NCBI GenBank assembly: GCA_002494135.1
Contig: DLBG01000081.1
Coordinates: 1-27,583 of the forward strand
Length of the DNA: 27,583 nt
Reading direction: 5' to 3'
From: Lachnospiraceae bacterium UBA7027
GTDB lineage: Bacteria; Bacillota; Clostridia; Lachnospirales; Lachnospiraceae
Of the stretch, positions 14,759 to 23,151 are shown in pieces. How positions within the stretch are numbered: the stretch's first letter is position 1; every line of letters starts with the position of its first letter. A program made the position numbers and the translations under genes. Below the pieces are notes generated by a model. The model saw only the letters and a program-made list of their open reading frames with translations. It did no database searches and had not been told where the DNA came from.

Positions 14759-14773
14759 TATGAAGGAGGAACT

Positions 14774-16036
14774 ATGAAAAGAAAACTGATCGCGGTCATT
14801 ACGATGATTTGTGTGGCCGCTTCTTTAAGCGCCTGCAACATCAGCAAAAACTCATCGGTAATTACGCAGGTCCCTTCGGGAAATGTCAATCCCGAACCGG
14901 TGACATCTGAAGTTCAGGATCCTATCGGTCAGGGAGGAGAGAACGCACAGGGCGGTCTTACCTATAATTTTGAAGCACATAACCCCAACGAATGGCAGGC
15001 TGCTTACAAAGCCTTCCTTGAGGGCGGCACCTATGATGACGGTGATTATGAAGATATTGTCAGCGCCGGATATTATTTCCTTGCGGACATTGACGATACA
15101 CTCGGAAGCAACATTCCGGAACTCTGTATCCGTACCGGACAAGGAGAGGCAGCCTATGTACTGAATGTCTACAGCTACAATCCCGTCGGCAAAACCGTTG
15201 ACCTGATTGTAAACAAGGACGAAATCGGTGCAGGTCATTCCACTTTCTATGTGGGATTAAACGGCGACTTATACCGTTACTACGGACAGATGGGCTATCT
15301 TCAGGTAGACCATATCCAGTTAGACAGCGGTAAAGTTTCTTACGAAACCATTTTCGAAGAAGATATCAACAGCAATCCCGATAAAGGTTATACATCCATG
15401 TCCGAGATTCTCGGAGAGGAGACGGAGCCTGTTCTGACGGCACCGTTTAACAACTATGCGGCCTTAATCTGGTATCTCAATCTCCCCGTTGAAACGGCAA
15501 GCATGATGGACGGTAAGGCAGCCGATCTTGCTTTTTCGGAAGTTTTATCCGGAAACGAGGATGTTTATGCCTGCGGTGATGAATACTACACCGGCAAAAA
15601 GGGACTGTTAAAATTAAGCGATCTTTTGGAAGCCGGCGGAATGAGCAAGTATGATAACAGCACGACTTATGATATCAACATGTACTGTTATACCGATGCC
15701 AACTTTGACGGACTTTCGGAGATTATGCTTCGCTTAATCGGCAGCAATCCGGAGAATCCCGGAGCCGATACCTTTGCATTTATTCTGTTAAGTTTCCAGG
15801 AAGGTCAGGTTTATGCTTATGTTATGCCGGATCTAACCATGGACGGCAAAGTAATCGTTTGCGAATATTCCGTATATCATAACTGGTATTTCGAGTCCTA
15901 TGACTATTTTACCGGCATCGTATTCGACAAGGATGTAGTTCTTTCCATCAATACGGACAACAATCCCAAGGCACAGCGCCCTTATGTAGGCGGCGAGCCG
16001 ACCTGGGAAGTTTATGATGCGAGCATCGGATACTAA
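14774..16036 (+). CDS. Secreted lipoprotein of unknown function
   Basis: 420 residues from ATG 14774, chosen for AAGGAGG at 14763-14769; an upstream in-frame extension crosses the promoter. MKRKLIAVITMICVAASLSA then C21 is a lipoprotein signal with lipobox LSAC, so it is predicted to be anchored on the outer face of the membrane. A low-complexity linker (residues about 22-60, rich in S, N, Q, G, P) leads to an acidic globular part, rich in Y and D, with no motif I recognise. DIDDTLGSNIPELCIRTG and DANFDGLSEIMLRLIG look like two related strands (D-x-D/N-x-x-G-x-x-E-x-x-x-R), suggesting an internal repeat. It heads a gene string that includes envelope proteins and permeases. Confidence 0.85.
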   Translation: MKRKLIAVITMICVAASLSACNISKNSSVITQVPSGNVNPEPVTSEVQDPIGQGGENAQGGLTYNFEAHNPNEWQAAYKAFLEGGTYDDGDYEDIVSAGYYFLADIDDTLGSNIPELCIRTGQGEAAYVLNVYSYNPVGKTVDLIVNKDEIGAGHSTFYVGLNGDLYRYYGQMGYLQVDHIQLDSGKVSYETIFEEDINSNPDKGYTSMSEILGEETEPVLTAPFNNYAALIWYLNLPVETASMMDGKAADLAFSEVLSGNEDVYACGDEYYTGKKGLLKLSDLLEAGGMSKYDNSTTYDINMYCYTDANFDGLSEIMLRLIGSNPENPGADTFAFILLSFQEGQVYAYVMPDLTMDGKVIVCEYSVYHNWYFESYDYFTGIVFDKDVVLSINTDNNPKAQRPYVGGEPTWEVYDASIGY

Positions 16037-16063
16037 AAGTAAGAAACGAAACGGAGAATACAC

Positions 16064-16702
16064 ATGTTTTATGCACTTCAGGCAGTGGCAGCGGCGGCGT
16101 CGCTTTATACGACGGAGTTCTATCAGAATATACTGAACTGGGACGCGGGAATTTTACTCTGGGTTCAGGAGAACTTAAGAAATGACGTGCTGACACCGAT
16201 CATGAAAGTGATCACCCACAGCGTTGACGGCGGAATCTTCTGGATTCTTCTGACCGTATTGTTACTGATTATTCCCAAAACCAGGAAAATGGGTCTTTGT
16301 TCGATGATTGCACTTGCATGCTCATTACTTGTATGCAATCTGGCATTAAAAAACATTTTCGAAAGAATCCGCCCGTACGAAGTGATTGCAGGACTGGAAC
16401 TGATTGTGGAGAAGGCCGATGACCCTTCCTTCCCTTCGGGACATACCTGTGCGTCTTTTGCATCGAGCGTGGCACTTTTGTTTGCGGCAGAGAAAAAACA
16501 GAGAATCTTTGCAATCGTGGCGGTGATATATGCATTTTTGGTAGGATTTACACGAATTTATGTGGGAATCCATTATCCTACAGATGTAATCGCAGCAGCA
16601 TTTGTCGCAACGGCGTTTGCAATTCCCGCGGCGATTTTCGGAAAAAAACTGTATGATTTTTTGGCGGCGAAATTTATGAAAAAGAAAGCCGACAAGAAAT
16701 AG
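16064..16702 (+). CDS. PAP2-family membrane phosphatase
   Basis: 212 residues, five to six TM helices. The three PAP2 motifs are complete: K96-x6-R103-P104 (KNIFERIRP), PSGH at 124-127, and TRIYVGIHYPTD with R164, H170 and D174. Such enzymes dephosphorylate lipid phosphates on the outer face of the membrane, most often undecaprenyl pyrophosphate or phosphatidic acid. The substrate cannot be decided here. The tail is lysine-rich. ATG 16064 follows CGGAGAA, 27 bp after the lipoprotein stop, probably on the same mRNA. It may supply lipid carrier for envelope work by its neighbours, which is inference. Confidence 0.93.
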   Translation: MFYALQAVAAAASLYTTEFYQNILNWDAGILLWVQENLRNDVLTPIMKVITHSVDGGIFWILLTVLLLIIPKTRKMGLCSMIALACSLLVCNLALKNIFERIRPYEVIAGLELIVEKADDPSFPSGHTCASFASSVALLFAAEKKQRIFAIVAVIYAFLVGFTRIYVGIHYPTDVIAAAFVATAFAIPAAIFGKKLYDFLAAKFMKKKADKK

Positions 16703-16749
16703 ACGGAAGCGTAATGTACTGATTCACATTTCGTACAGGGGGAAACGAA

Positions 16750-17448
16750 ATGGATATCACGGTTAAGTATACGGAAGAAGAACAGAAAAGATTCGATGAA
16801 GTCTTTCGCATGAAGGAACATGTGAGAGGACTTGAAAACGAGCTGTTTTTGCTGGGACGGGAAATGAAAGATCACACCGTTGAGAACCACGTGGAATCGG
16901 TTTCTCCCGTTGTGTATCTTTTGATTGCCACCGCAAATGTCGTATTGTTCTGCGCGGACATGATTATCGGAAACTGGAGTGCCATGTTCTCCCTGGCAAT
17001 TGCGTTTGCAGCCTGTACACCGGTTCTCGCCATCATTTTTCTGGTTCTGTTTTTTGTAAAATTACGCAAATACATTTACCAGACATCCAAAGATCCCGCT
17101 GTCTGGGAAAAAGCTCAGGCAAAAGGTATTTCCAATTATTACGCGGAAGAAAAACGAATTCGTGAAAGTTACGAGAAAGTGCGTAATGAACTGGAAAACC
17201 AGAAGGCAATTTATCTTGCAAAGCAGGATGAGCTGGATATGTTTGTGGCTCAGAAGTCCCGTGAAAATGCATTGAAACAGGAAGAGATTGTAAAGCATTT
17301 AAAAGAAGCGGATGCCACAAGAAAGAAGGCCGAAGCGGCGGCCGAAGGCGAGGGCGAAGCCGTAAAAAAACCTATTACGATAGAAGTTCAGGAGCCGTTA
17401 GCGCGGTATGAAGAAGAAAGAAACAAATCAGACAAATCAAATAACTGA
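16750..17448 (+). CDS. Two-TM membrane protein with cytoplasmic coiled coil
   Basis: 232 residues with no recognised family. A charged N-terminal helix (1-45) precedes two closely spaced hydrophobic helices (about 53-74 and 78-103), then a long charged helical region (about 115-205) with heptad character and a final acidic stretch. Both termini are probably cytoplasmic. ATG 16750 follows CAGGGGG. Its last 41 bases overlap the start of the MalF-like permease gene in another frame, which ties it to the transporter operon. The coiled coil could scaffold or regulate the permease complex; no direct evidence shows this. Confidence 0.75.
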   Translation: MDITVKYTEEEQKRFDEVFRMKEHVRGLENELFLLGREMKDHTVENHVESVSPVVYLLIATANVVLFCADMIIGNWSAMFSLAIAFAACTPVLAIIFLVLFFVKLRKYIYQTSKDPAVWEKAQAKGISNYYAEEKRIRESYEKVRNELENQKAIYLAKQDELDMFVAQKSRENALKQEEIVKHLKEADATRKKAEAAAEGEGEAVKKPITIEVQEPLARYEEERNKSDKSNN

Positions 17449-18415
17449 AACAACCGAGACAACTAAGACTGCTAAGACAAAGAAGCATAAAGTCAAAGAA
17501 GCTCCGAAGCCGAAAGTCAGAATGACGAAGGAGCAAAAGAAGGCATATATCAAACACAGACTGAAGACGAATATCAGAATCATGCCGTTTCTGGCACCGA
17601 GCCTGATAGGTGTTTTATTATTTTATCTGGTTCCGTACTGTGTTGTTATTTTTTATACCTTTGTTGACAATCCGATCACACTGGAATTCGTTGGGTTTTC
17701 GAATTTAATCGATGTAATCACGAACCCTTCTTTTTTGCTTGCGTCGTGGAACACGGTGAAGTTTTCCTTAATAGCGGTACCGCTCGCCGTGATACTTTCC
17801 CTTCTGCTGGCACTCTTGCTGGATCATAAAATCCCCTTTGCAAGTCAGTTCCGTACATCCTTTTTAAGTCCCATGGTTGTGCCTGTTGCATCCGTGGTGC
17901 TGGTTTTTCAGGTTATATTTGATTATAACGGTGTTGCCAATGTCGCAGTCCGTTTCTTCGGAGGCGGCCGTGTTGACTGGCTAAAATCCGGTTTCGGACT
18001 CTATGTCGTTATGCTTTTGTTTTTATGGAAAAACTTAGGCTATAACATGATTCTTTTCTTGGGCGCACTCGGAACGATTCCGAAAGACTGTCTGGAGGCG
18101 GCTTATCTTGATACGACGTCGACGTGGAAGATTTTCTGGTCCATCAAAATCCGGTATCTTTCCCCGACCATCCTCTTTGTAACCATTATTTCGATTATTA
18201 ACTCGTTTAAGGTGTTCCGTGAGGTATATATGCTAACCGGCGCGCACCCTTATGAGAGTGTCTATATTCTGCAGCACTATATGAACAACAAGTTCGAAAG
18301 CATGGATTACCAGCAGCTTTCCGCGGCGGCCGTGATTATGTCGATTGTCATGGGCGGTGCGATTTTTGCTATGTATGTTGCGGAGAATAAATTTGGACAG
18401 GATATGGAAGAATGA
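17408..18415 (+). CDS. MalF-like ABC permease with lysine-rich N-terminal extension
   Basis: 335 residues. A hydrophilic extension of about 55 residues rich in K and T precedes six TM helices of the binding-protein-dependent sugar permease type. The cytoplasmic EAA loop begins at E230 (EAAYLDTTSTWKIFWSIKIRYLSP region) but departs from the usual EAA-x-x-DGA...LP pattern: TT replaces GA and RY replaces LP. The EAA loop docks the ATPase in this family. ATG 17408 has AGGAG 13 bases upstream inside the overlapping gene; ATG 17522 is a weaker alternative. It overlaps the second permease by ATGA. The family imports sugars, but downstream genes are of efflux type. Confidence 0.88.
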   Translation: MKKKETNQTNQITETTETTKTAKTKKHKVKEAPKPKVRMTKEQKKAYIKHRLKTNIRIMPFLAPSLIGVLLFYLVPYCVVIFYTFVDNPITLEFVGFSNLIDVITNPSFLLASWNTVKFSLIAVPLAVILSLLLALLLDHKIPFASQFRTSFLSPMVVPVASVVLVFQVIFDYNGVANVAVRFFGGGRVDWLKSGFGLYVVMLLFLWKNLGYNMILFLGALGTIPKDCLEAAYLDTTSTWKIFWSIKIRYLSPTILFVTIISIINSFKVFREVYMLTGAHPYESVYILQHYMNNKFESMDYQQLSAAAVIMSIVMGGAIFAMYVAENKFGQDMEE

Positions 18416-19338
18416 AACGGATTTCAGACATGGATGCCGGTCCTGTTCGCAAGAACAAAGTCGGACCGCGAATCAAAAAAGTATTTATCGTTATTGCAGC
18501 GACCATCTGTATGGTTTTCTTTCTGCTGCCTACGGTTTTAACATTTACGAATTCCTTTATGTCGGCAACGGAAATCAAGGCCAATTACGGTAAGGTTTTT
18601 GCAACAAACGAAAAGGGCGGTAAGGTGTATATCGGTGAAACCGTGAAGTTAAAACTGATTCCCGACATGGTGTCGTTTGAACAGTATAAAACGGTACTTT
18701 TCAAAAGCCCCGATTACCTGTTCAAATTCTGGAATTCACTGATTTACGCACTGCCGATTGCCATTGTGCAGATTCTGCTGGCACTGGGCGCATCCTATGC
18801 GTTTGTGCGGCTGGAAGGGCGGTGGAAATATGTACTGTTCTTCATCTATATCATGATTTGTCTGATGCCTTATCAGGTAACGCTGGTTCCGAACTACCTC
18901 GTGACGAACTGGCTGAACTTAATCAATACCAGATGGGCAATCTGGCTTCCGGGTATTACGTCCCCGTTCGCGGTTTATCTTCTGACCAAGAGCATGAAAC
19001 GTATTCCGAAGGCCTTATATGAAGCGGCGAAGGTGGACGGCGCGAGCGAGTGGACAATTTTTACAAAGGTTGTTATGCCATTGGTAAAGAGTACCGCTTT
19101 CTCAGTCGGAATTCTGATTTTCATCGATTACTGGAACATGGTGGAACAGCCGCTGATTCTTTTAAAAGATGACAAACTGCAACCGTTAAGTATTTTCCTG
19201 TCAAGGATTAACGAAGGGGAAATCGGCCTTGCCTTTGCGGTAGCCGTAATCTATATGGTTCCCTGCGTACTGACATTCTTGTACGGAGAAGATTATCTGG
19301 TTGAAGGCATTACCACACAGGGCGGTGTGAAGGGATAG
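18412..19338 (+). CDS. MalG-like ABC permease
   Basis: 308 residues, six TM helices, with an extracellular insertion after TM1 (about residues 52-104). The EAA loop is canonical: EAAKVDGASEWTIFTKVVMP from E204. The ATG lies in the ATGA overlap with the MalF-like gene, so the two form a heterodimeric channel. No solute-binding protein or ATPase gene is present in this operon. Members of this family in Firmicutes often share an MsmX-type ATPase encoded elsewhere, which would have to serve here. Confidence 0.9.
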   Translation: MKRISDMDAGPVRKNKVGPRIKKVFIVIAATICMVFFLLPTVLTFTNSFMSATEIKANYGKVFATNEKGGKVYIGETVKLKLIPDMVSFEQYKTVLFKSPDYLFKFWNSLIYALPIAIVQILLALGASYAFVRLEGRWKYVLFFIYIMICLMPYQVTLVPNYLVTNWLNLINTRWAIWLPGITSPFAVYLLTKSMKRIPKALYEAAKVDGASEWTIFTKVVMPLVKSTAFSVGILIFIDYWNMVEQPLILLKDDKLQPLSIFLSRINEGEIGLAFAVAVIYMVPCVLTFLYGEDYLVEGITTQGGVKG

Positions 19339-19352
19339 AAGAAGGAGACGAT

Positions 19353-21206
19353 ATGAGCGAATTAAACAACAAAATCGAAAAACAGGAAGAGAAAACCGGC
19401 AAAAAAAGGGACATCATCAAAAATATCGCCATTATATTTCTGGCAGTGATGCTGGTGCTGACCTTTTTCTCCAACACGATTATGAATTATTCCCTGCCGC
19501 AGGTTTCCACGGAACAGATTATGAACGGAACCATTAAGAATCAGGTGCGCGGCAAAGGTATCATAGAGGTTGTGGATCCCTACAATGTGGTAGTGGAAGA
19601 GACCAGAACCGTTTCTTCCGTGCGTGTGCAGGAAGGTGACTATGTCAATGAAGGCGATGTGATTTATACGCTTAAAGGGGAAGAGAGTGAGGAGCTGGAA
19701 GAGGCTAAGAAAGCGCTTGAAGAGGCCGAACTGGCTTATAAAAAAGGACTGTTGAGTGGCGACATCTCTCCACAGGCTGAAGATGTTGATTTGGAAACCG
19801 TGAAAAGAACGATTGCTGCTTTTAATGCAACAATTGATGCGGCAGATAATGAAATCCAGAATCATTCAGCTAAATTAAATGAGTATAAACGTCAGCTTAC
19901 GGAATTGGGCAAGAGCTCTACTACAGATAAATGGGAAGTAGAAAAGGTAAAGGCAGATAAAAGGATTCAGGATGCAGATGCAAGAATAGATGCCGCTCAG
20001 AAGAAGTTTGATGATGCGAATGAAATACTAAAAACGGATCCGGATTCAGAGGCAGAAAAGAAAAGGCAGTATCATCGCGATAACAGAGATGAAGCAAGTA
20101 ATCGGATGACGACTTGTCTCCCGATAGAAAACGAATATCAGGCGGCCATTGCGGCAGGAAGTGAACCGACAGCTGAACAGAAGGCAGGACATGAGTCATA
20201 TGAGGCTGCGGTAAAGGACTATGAGGCTGCTTTAAAGGTTATTGAGGAGGACGAAAAGGCATTTAAACAGGCGCCAAAGGAAAAAGAGGCTGCCGAAAAA
20301 GAAAAAGAGGCTGCACAAAAAGAGAAGGATTCTGCACAGAAAGCATACAATGAGGCCAAGTATCAAATTGAATTATTGACGGCACAGGGGGCAACGGACA
20401 GCAATCAGGCAAAGAGAAATGAACTCAATGCCGCTATCGAATACGAGGAAGGAATGGTAAAGGTTGCAGAAGAAAAGAAAACCCTGACTGAGGCAAAGAG
20501 AGATGAATACAAAGACGAAGTTTTGGGAAAAGTGTCTGCAGTCGCTAAAGTTGAGGAAATACTGGATCTCCAGGAGAAAGTAGAAAAACTTCAAAAGAAA
20601 GCTCTTGGTGGTGAAATCACATCTCCTGTAACAGGAAGAATAATCTCTCTTAGTAAATCTTCCGGAGAGAAGGTTGAAGCCAAGGATACCGTTGCCACCA
20701 TTCAGGTGGAAGGCAAGGGATATCAGTGCACGTTAACCGCTGATGCAAAGCAGGCGAAGACCGTTAAGGTCGGAGACGAAGTGAAGATAGAGGATTATTA
20801 CTACTACAATGTAACGGCGAAACTCGTGAACATTCTGCCCGACAAGTCCGATCCGAAGAACAAAAGATCTCTTGTTTTCGAACTCGAAGGCGATGACTTA
20901 TATGAAGGCGGAAGCATTTCCCTCGCGGTAGGCGAGAGCAATTCCCGCTATGATCTGACCATTCCGAAGAGTGCACTCGGAAAGGATAACAAAGGCGATT
21001 ATATTCTTGTTCTGGTACCGAAGCAGGTGCCTTTCGGAACCAGATACATTGCAAAACGTGTGGAAGTTACCTCCATCCTTGCAACGGACGATTCCAGAGC
21101 AGCCATTGAGGCGGAAGTGGATTCCTGGGGTACATACGTAATTACCAATGCCACAAGACCGGTCAACCCCGGTGAACAGGTAAGACTTGCCGAGGAGAAA
21201 AACTAA
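19353..21206 (+). CDS. MacA/HlyD-like membrane fusion (adaptor) protein with long coiled coil
   Basis: 617 residues, long for the family (usually 350-450). A cytoplasmic N terminus and one TM helix (about 20-40) anchor it. The first half of the lipoyl/barrel-sandwich domain spans about 65-108 (SSVRVQEGDYVNEGDVIYTL) and the second half about 419-451 (GEITSPVTGRIISLSKSSGE). Between them lies a coiled-coil hairpin of about 300 residues rich in A, E and K. A beta-barrel and C-terminal domain follow. In Gram-positives such adaptors assist MacB-type or peptide exporters across the wall. AAGGAGA precedes ATG 19353, 14 bp after the MalG-like gene, an unusual neighbour for importer-type permeases. Confidence 0.88.
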   Translation: MSELNNKIEKQEEKTGKKRDIIKNIAIIFLAVMLVLTFFSNTIMNYSLPQVSTEQIMNGTIKNQVRGKGIIEVVDPYNVVVEETRTVSSVRVQEGDYVNEGDVIYTLKGEESEELEEAKKALEEAELAYKKGLLSGDISPQAEDVDLETVKRTIAAFNATIDAADNEIQNHSAKLNEYKRQLTELGKSSTTDKWEVEKVKADKRIQDADARIDAAQKKFDDANEILKTDPDSEAEKKRQYHRDNRDEASNRMTTCLPIENEYQAAIAAGSEPTAEQKAGHESYEAAVKDYEAALKVIEEDEKAFKQAPKEKEAAEKEKEAAQKEKDSAQKAYNEAKYQIELLTAQGATDSNQAKRNELNAAIEYEEGMVKVAEEKKTLTEAKRDEYKDEVLGKVSAVAKVEEILDLQEKVEKLQKKALGGEITSPVTGRIISLSKSSGEKVEAKDTVATIQVEGKGYQCTLTADAKQAKTVKVGDEVKIEDYYYYNVTAKLVNILPDKSDPKNKRSLVFELEGDDLYEGGSISLAVGESNSRYDLTIPKSALGKDNKGDYILVLVPKQVPFGTRYIAKRVEVTSILATDDSRAAIEAEVDSWGTYVITNATRPVNPGEQVRLAEEKN

Positions 21207-21212
21207 GCAGAA

Positions 21213-22565
21213 ATGAAACCCGGAAAGAAGCGAAAACTTAATATTCCAAGGGTTATCATGGCCGGTGCGGGTCTTGTTACATTAACCATAATCGGAATTC
21301 TGGGGCTGGTTCTTTCTGCCGCAAAACGCGGTCTGCCGGAACAGCAGCTTGCAAGAAGATGGTCGGAAAAAAACGATTTTGCACAGAATACCATTCTGAT
21401 TTCACCTACGCAGGAAGTGCATTCGGATACCATCAATGCCCTTCGTTACGAGATAGAAAGTCTCTACAAGGAGAAAAATACGGAGGCAAGTTTTCATCCC
21501 GAAGAAGGAAACCCGAACCTGATCGATGCATATGCGGCATTTACCCATGTGATGCTTTCAACGGATCGCGGCAGCGGAACGTATGATGCGGTTGCCGTGG
21601 GAGGCGATTTTTTCCTCTTTCATCCCGTGCGTCTGATCAGCGGAAACTATTTTTCCGAAAGTGACAGGCTGCAGGATTATGTTCTGCTGGATGAGGAAAC
21701 GGCCTGGAATTTATTCGGAAGCCCGGACGTGGCCGGCATGAAAGTGCATTTTGGCGAAATGGATCTGGTGGTTGCCGGTGTTTATGAAAGAAAGCAGGGT
21801 AAAATCGATAACCTGGCAGCAGGCGGCAACGAACCGAGGGTTTTCATATCCTACCGTATGGCGAAGGAAGCGGGCCTGGAACCCGGAATCTCCGTATATG
21901 AGCTGCTTTCACCGAATCCGATTCCGCAGTTTGCCAATTCTTTGATTAAAGAAATCAAAGTTTTCCCGTCGGATGATCTGGTCTATGTGGAAAATTCCGC
22001 AAGATTCTCCTACAAGCATTATTACGATCTTTTAGGTCAGCGAAAAAGCAGGGAAATGCGGCTGGATGACATTCCCTATCCTTACTGGGAGAATGTCGCA
22101 AGGTACCGCGAAGGAAGGCTGATGTACGTGGCCCTGTGGCAGTGGATTCTTGCCGGAGCGCTTTTCCTGGCGGTATTTATCAATCTGATGTGGTTTGTGA
22201 CCACACATAAACTCACCAAGGAAAGTTTCGAGAAATTCGCCGATAAAATGGACGAAAAGCGCCGCGCAAAGAAAACGAAGCAGATTAAACTCGGTGAGGA
22301 CCGGGAGTTTGTGGACGAACTTGAACCGATTGACGATACGGAGCCGATCCGTTATGTCGATCCGGAAAGCAATAAGAATAAAAAGACCGTGCCGGATGCG
22401 ATAGCGGACGAACCCATTGCGGATGTAACGCCGATCGGTGCGGCTGAAGAAGTTTCCGGGGCAGTAACCGGTGAAATGCAAGACGGTGTCACAGAAGAAA
22501 CCGCCGTCGAAGAACCCGACACCATTAATTATGAGTATGAGGAGGATGAATCGTATGAAGGCTGA
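21213..22565 (+). CDS. MacB periplasmic-core-like membrane protein with two TM segments
   Basis: 450 residues. TM1 (about 12-36) is followed by an extracellular domain with MacB_PCD features: VSGNYF-type RLISGNYFSESD, VLLDEETAWNLFGSPDVAGM and VAGVYE. A single C-terminal TM lies at about 304-331, then a cytoplasmic acidic tail of about 120 residues. True MacB/FtsX permeases have three TM helices at the C-terminal end, so the channel-forming part is missing. It may be an accessory that contacts the adaptor protein encoded 6 bp upstream. The ribosome site (GAGGAG, 15 bases before ATG) is distant, suggesting translational coupling. The DJ-1 gene overlaps its end by 11 bp. Confidence 0.8.
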   Translation: MKPGKKRKLNIPRVIMAGAGLVTLTIIGILGLVLSAAKRGLPEQQLARRWSEKNDFAQNTILISPTQEVHSDTINALRYEIESLYKEKNTEASFHPEEGNPNLIDAYAAFTHVMLSTDRGSGTYDAVAVGGDFFLFHPVRLISGNYFSESDRLQDYVLLDEETAWNLFGSPDVAGMKVHFGEMDLVVAGVYERKQGKIDNLAAGGNEPRVFISYRMAKEAGLEPGISVYELLSPNPIPQFANSLIKEIKVFPSDDLVYVENSARFSYKHYYDLLGQRKSREMRLDDIPYPYWENVARYREGRLMYVALWQWILAGALFLAVFINLMWFVTTHKLTKESFEKFADKMDEKRRAKKTKQIKLGEDREFVDELEPIDDTEPIRYVDPESNKNKKTVPDAIADEPIADVTPIGAAEEVSGAVTGEMQDGVTEETAVEEPDTINYEYEEDESYEG

Positions 22566-23133
22566 TGTGGCAGTTTTCCTGGCAGACGGATTCGAAGAAG
22601 TCGAAGCGCTTACCGTATCCGATATTTTAAGACGCGCAAAAGTGGATATCAAACTGGTATCCGTGAAAGATACAAAAGAAGTGGAAAGTTCCCGCAACGT
22701 AAAAGTGATAGCGGATGCCACCTTCGACGAGATGGATTTCTCCGATACGGAAATTCTGGTGCTCCCGGGAGGAATGCCGGGTACCAACAACTTACAGGCA
22801 TACAAGCCGCTTGAGGAACTTGTGGTTTCCTTTGCAAACGAAGGAAAGACGGTTGCAGCCATCTGTGCGGCTCCGAAGATTCTTGGCGCACTCGGCCTGT
22901 TAAAAGGACGCAAGGCATGCTGCCATCCCGGTTTTGAGCAGGAGCTGATCGGTGCGGACGTGATTATGGACCGCCCTGCGGTACTGGACGGAAACATCAT
23001 CACCGGCCGGTCCATGGGCTGCGCGATTCCGTTCGGTCTTACCGTTCTCGGTGCATTAAAAGGTGCCGGGGCAGCAGCGGAAATGGCTGAAAAAATCGTA
23101 TGGATGCCTATTGAATACAATGATATCGGTTAA
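22555..23133 (+). CDS. DJ-1/PfpI-family protein (ThiJ/YajL type)
   Basis: 192 residues, full length for the family. ATG 22555 is chosen because GGAGG lies about 9 bases upstream and the protein then starts MKADVAVFLADGFEEVEALT, the normal N terminus. Conserved E17, the nucleophile-elbow cysteine C104 in AAICAAPKIL and H124 in ACCHPGFE form the DJ-1 active site. Bacterial members act as glyoxalase III, deglycase-like or redox protection proteins; the exact activity cannot be read here. The 11-bp overlap with the MacB-like gene shows it is in the same operon. Confidence 0.93.
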   Translation: MKADVAVFLADGFEEVEALTVSDILRRAKVDIKLVSVKDTKEVESSRNVKVIADATFDEMDFSDTEILVLPGGMPGTNNLQAYKPLEELVVSFANEGKTVAAICAAPKILGALGLLKGRKACCHPGFEQELIGADVIMDRPAVLDGNIITGRSMGCAIPFGLTVLGALKGAGAAAEMAEKIVWMPIEYNDIG

Positions 23134-23151
23134 TTTCCCACAGGAGAGAAT

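Noticed and set aside
14651..14773. 41-codon extension of the lipoprotein frame
   Set aside because: It covers the minus-strand tRNA promoter and the plus-strand promoter, and would bury the lipoprotein signal peptide that starts at 14774 after AAGGAGG.
22032..23120. Long minus-strand open frame of 362 codons
   Set aside because: Antisense to the MacB-like and DJ-1 genes; low-complexity composition, no ribosome site and no family resemblance.
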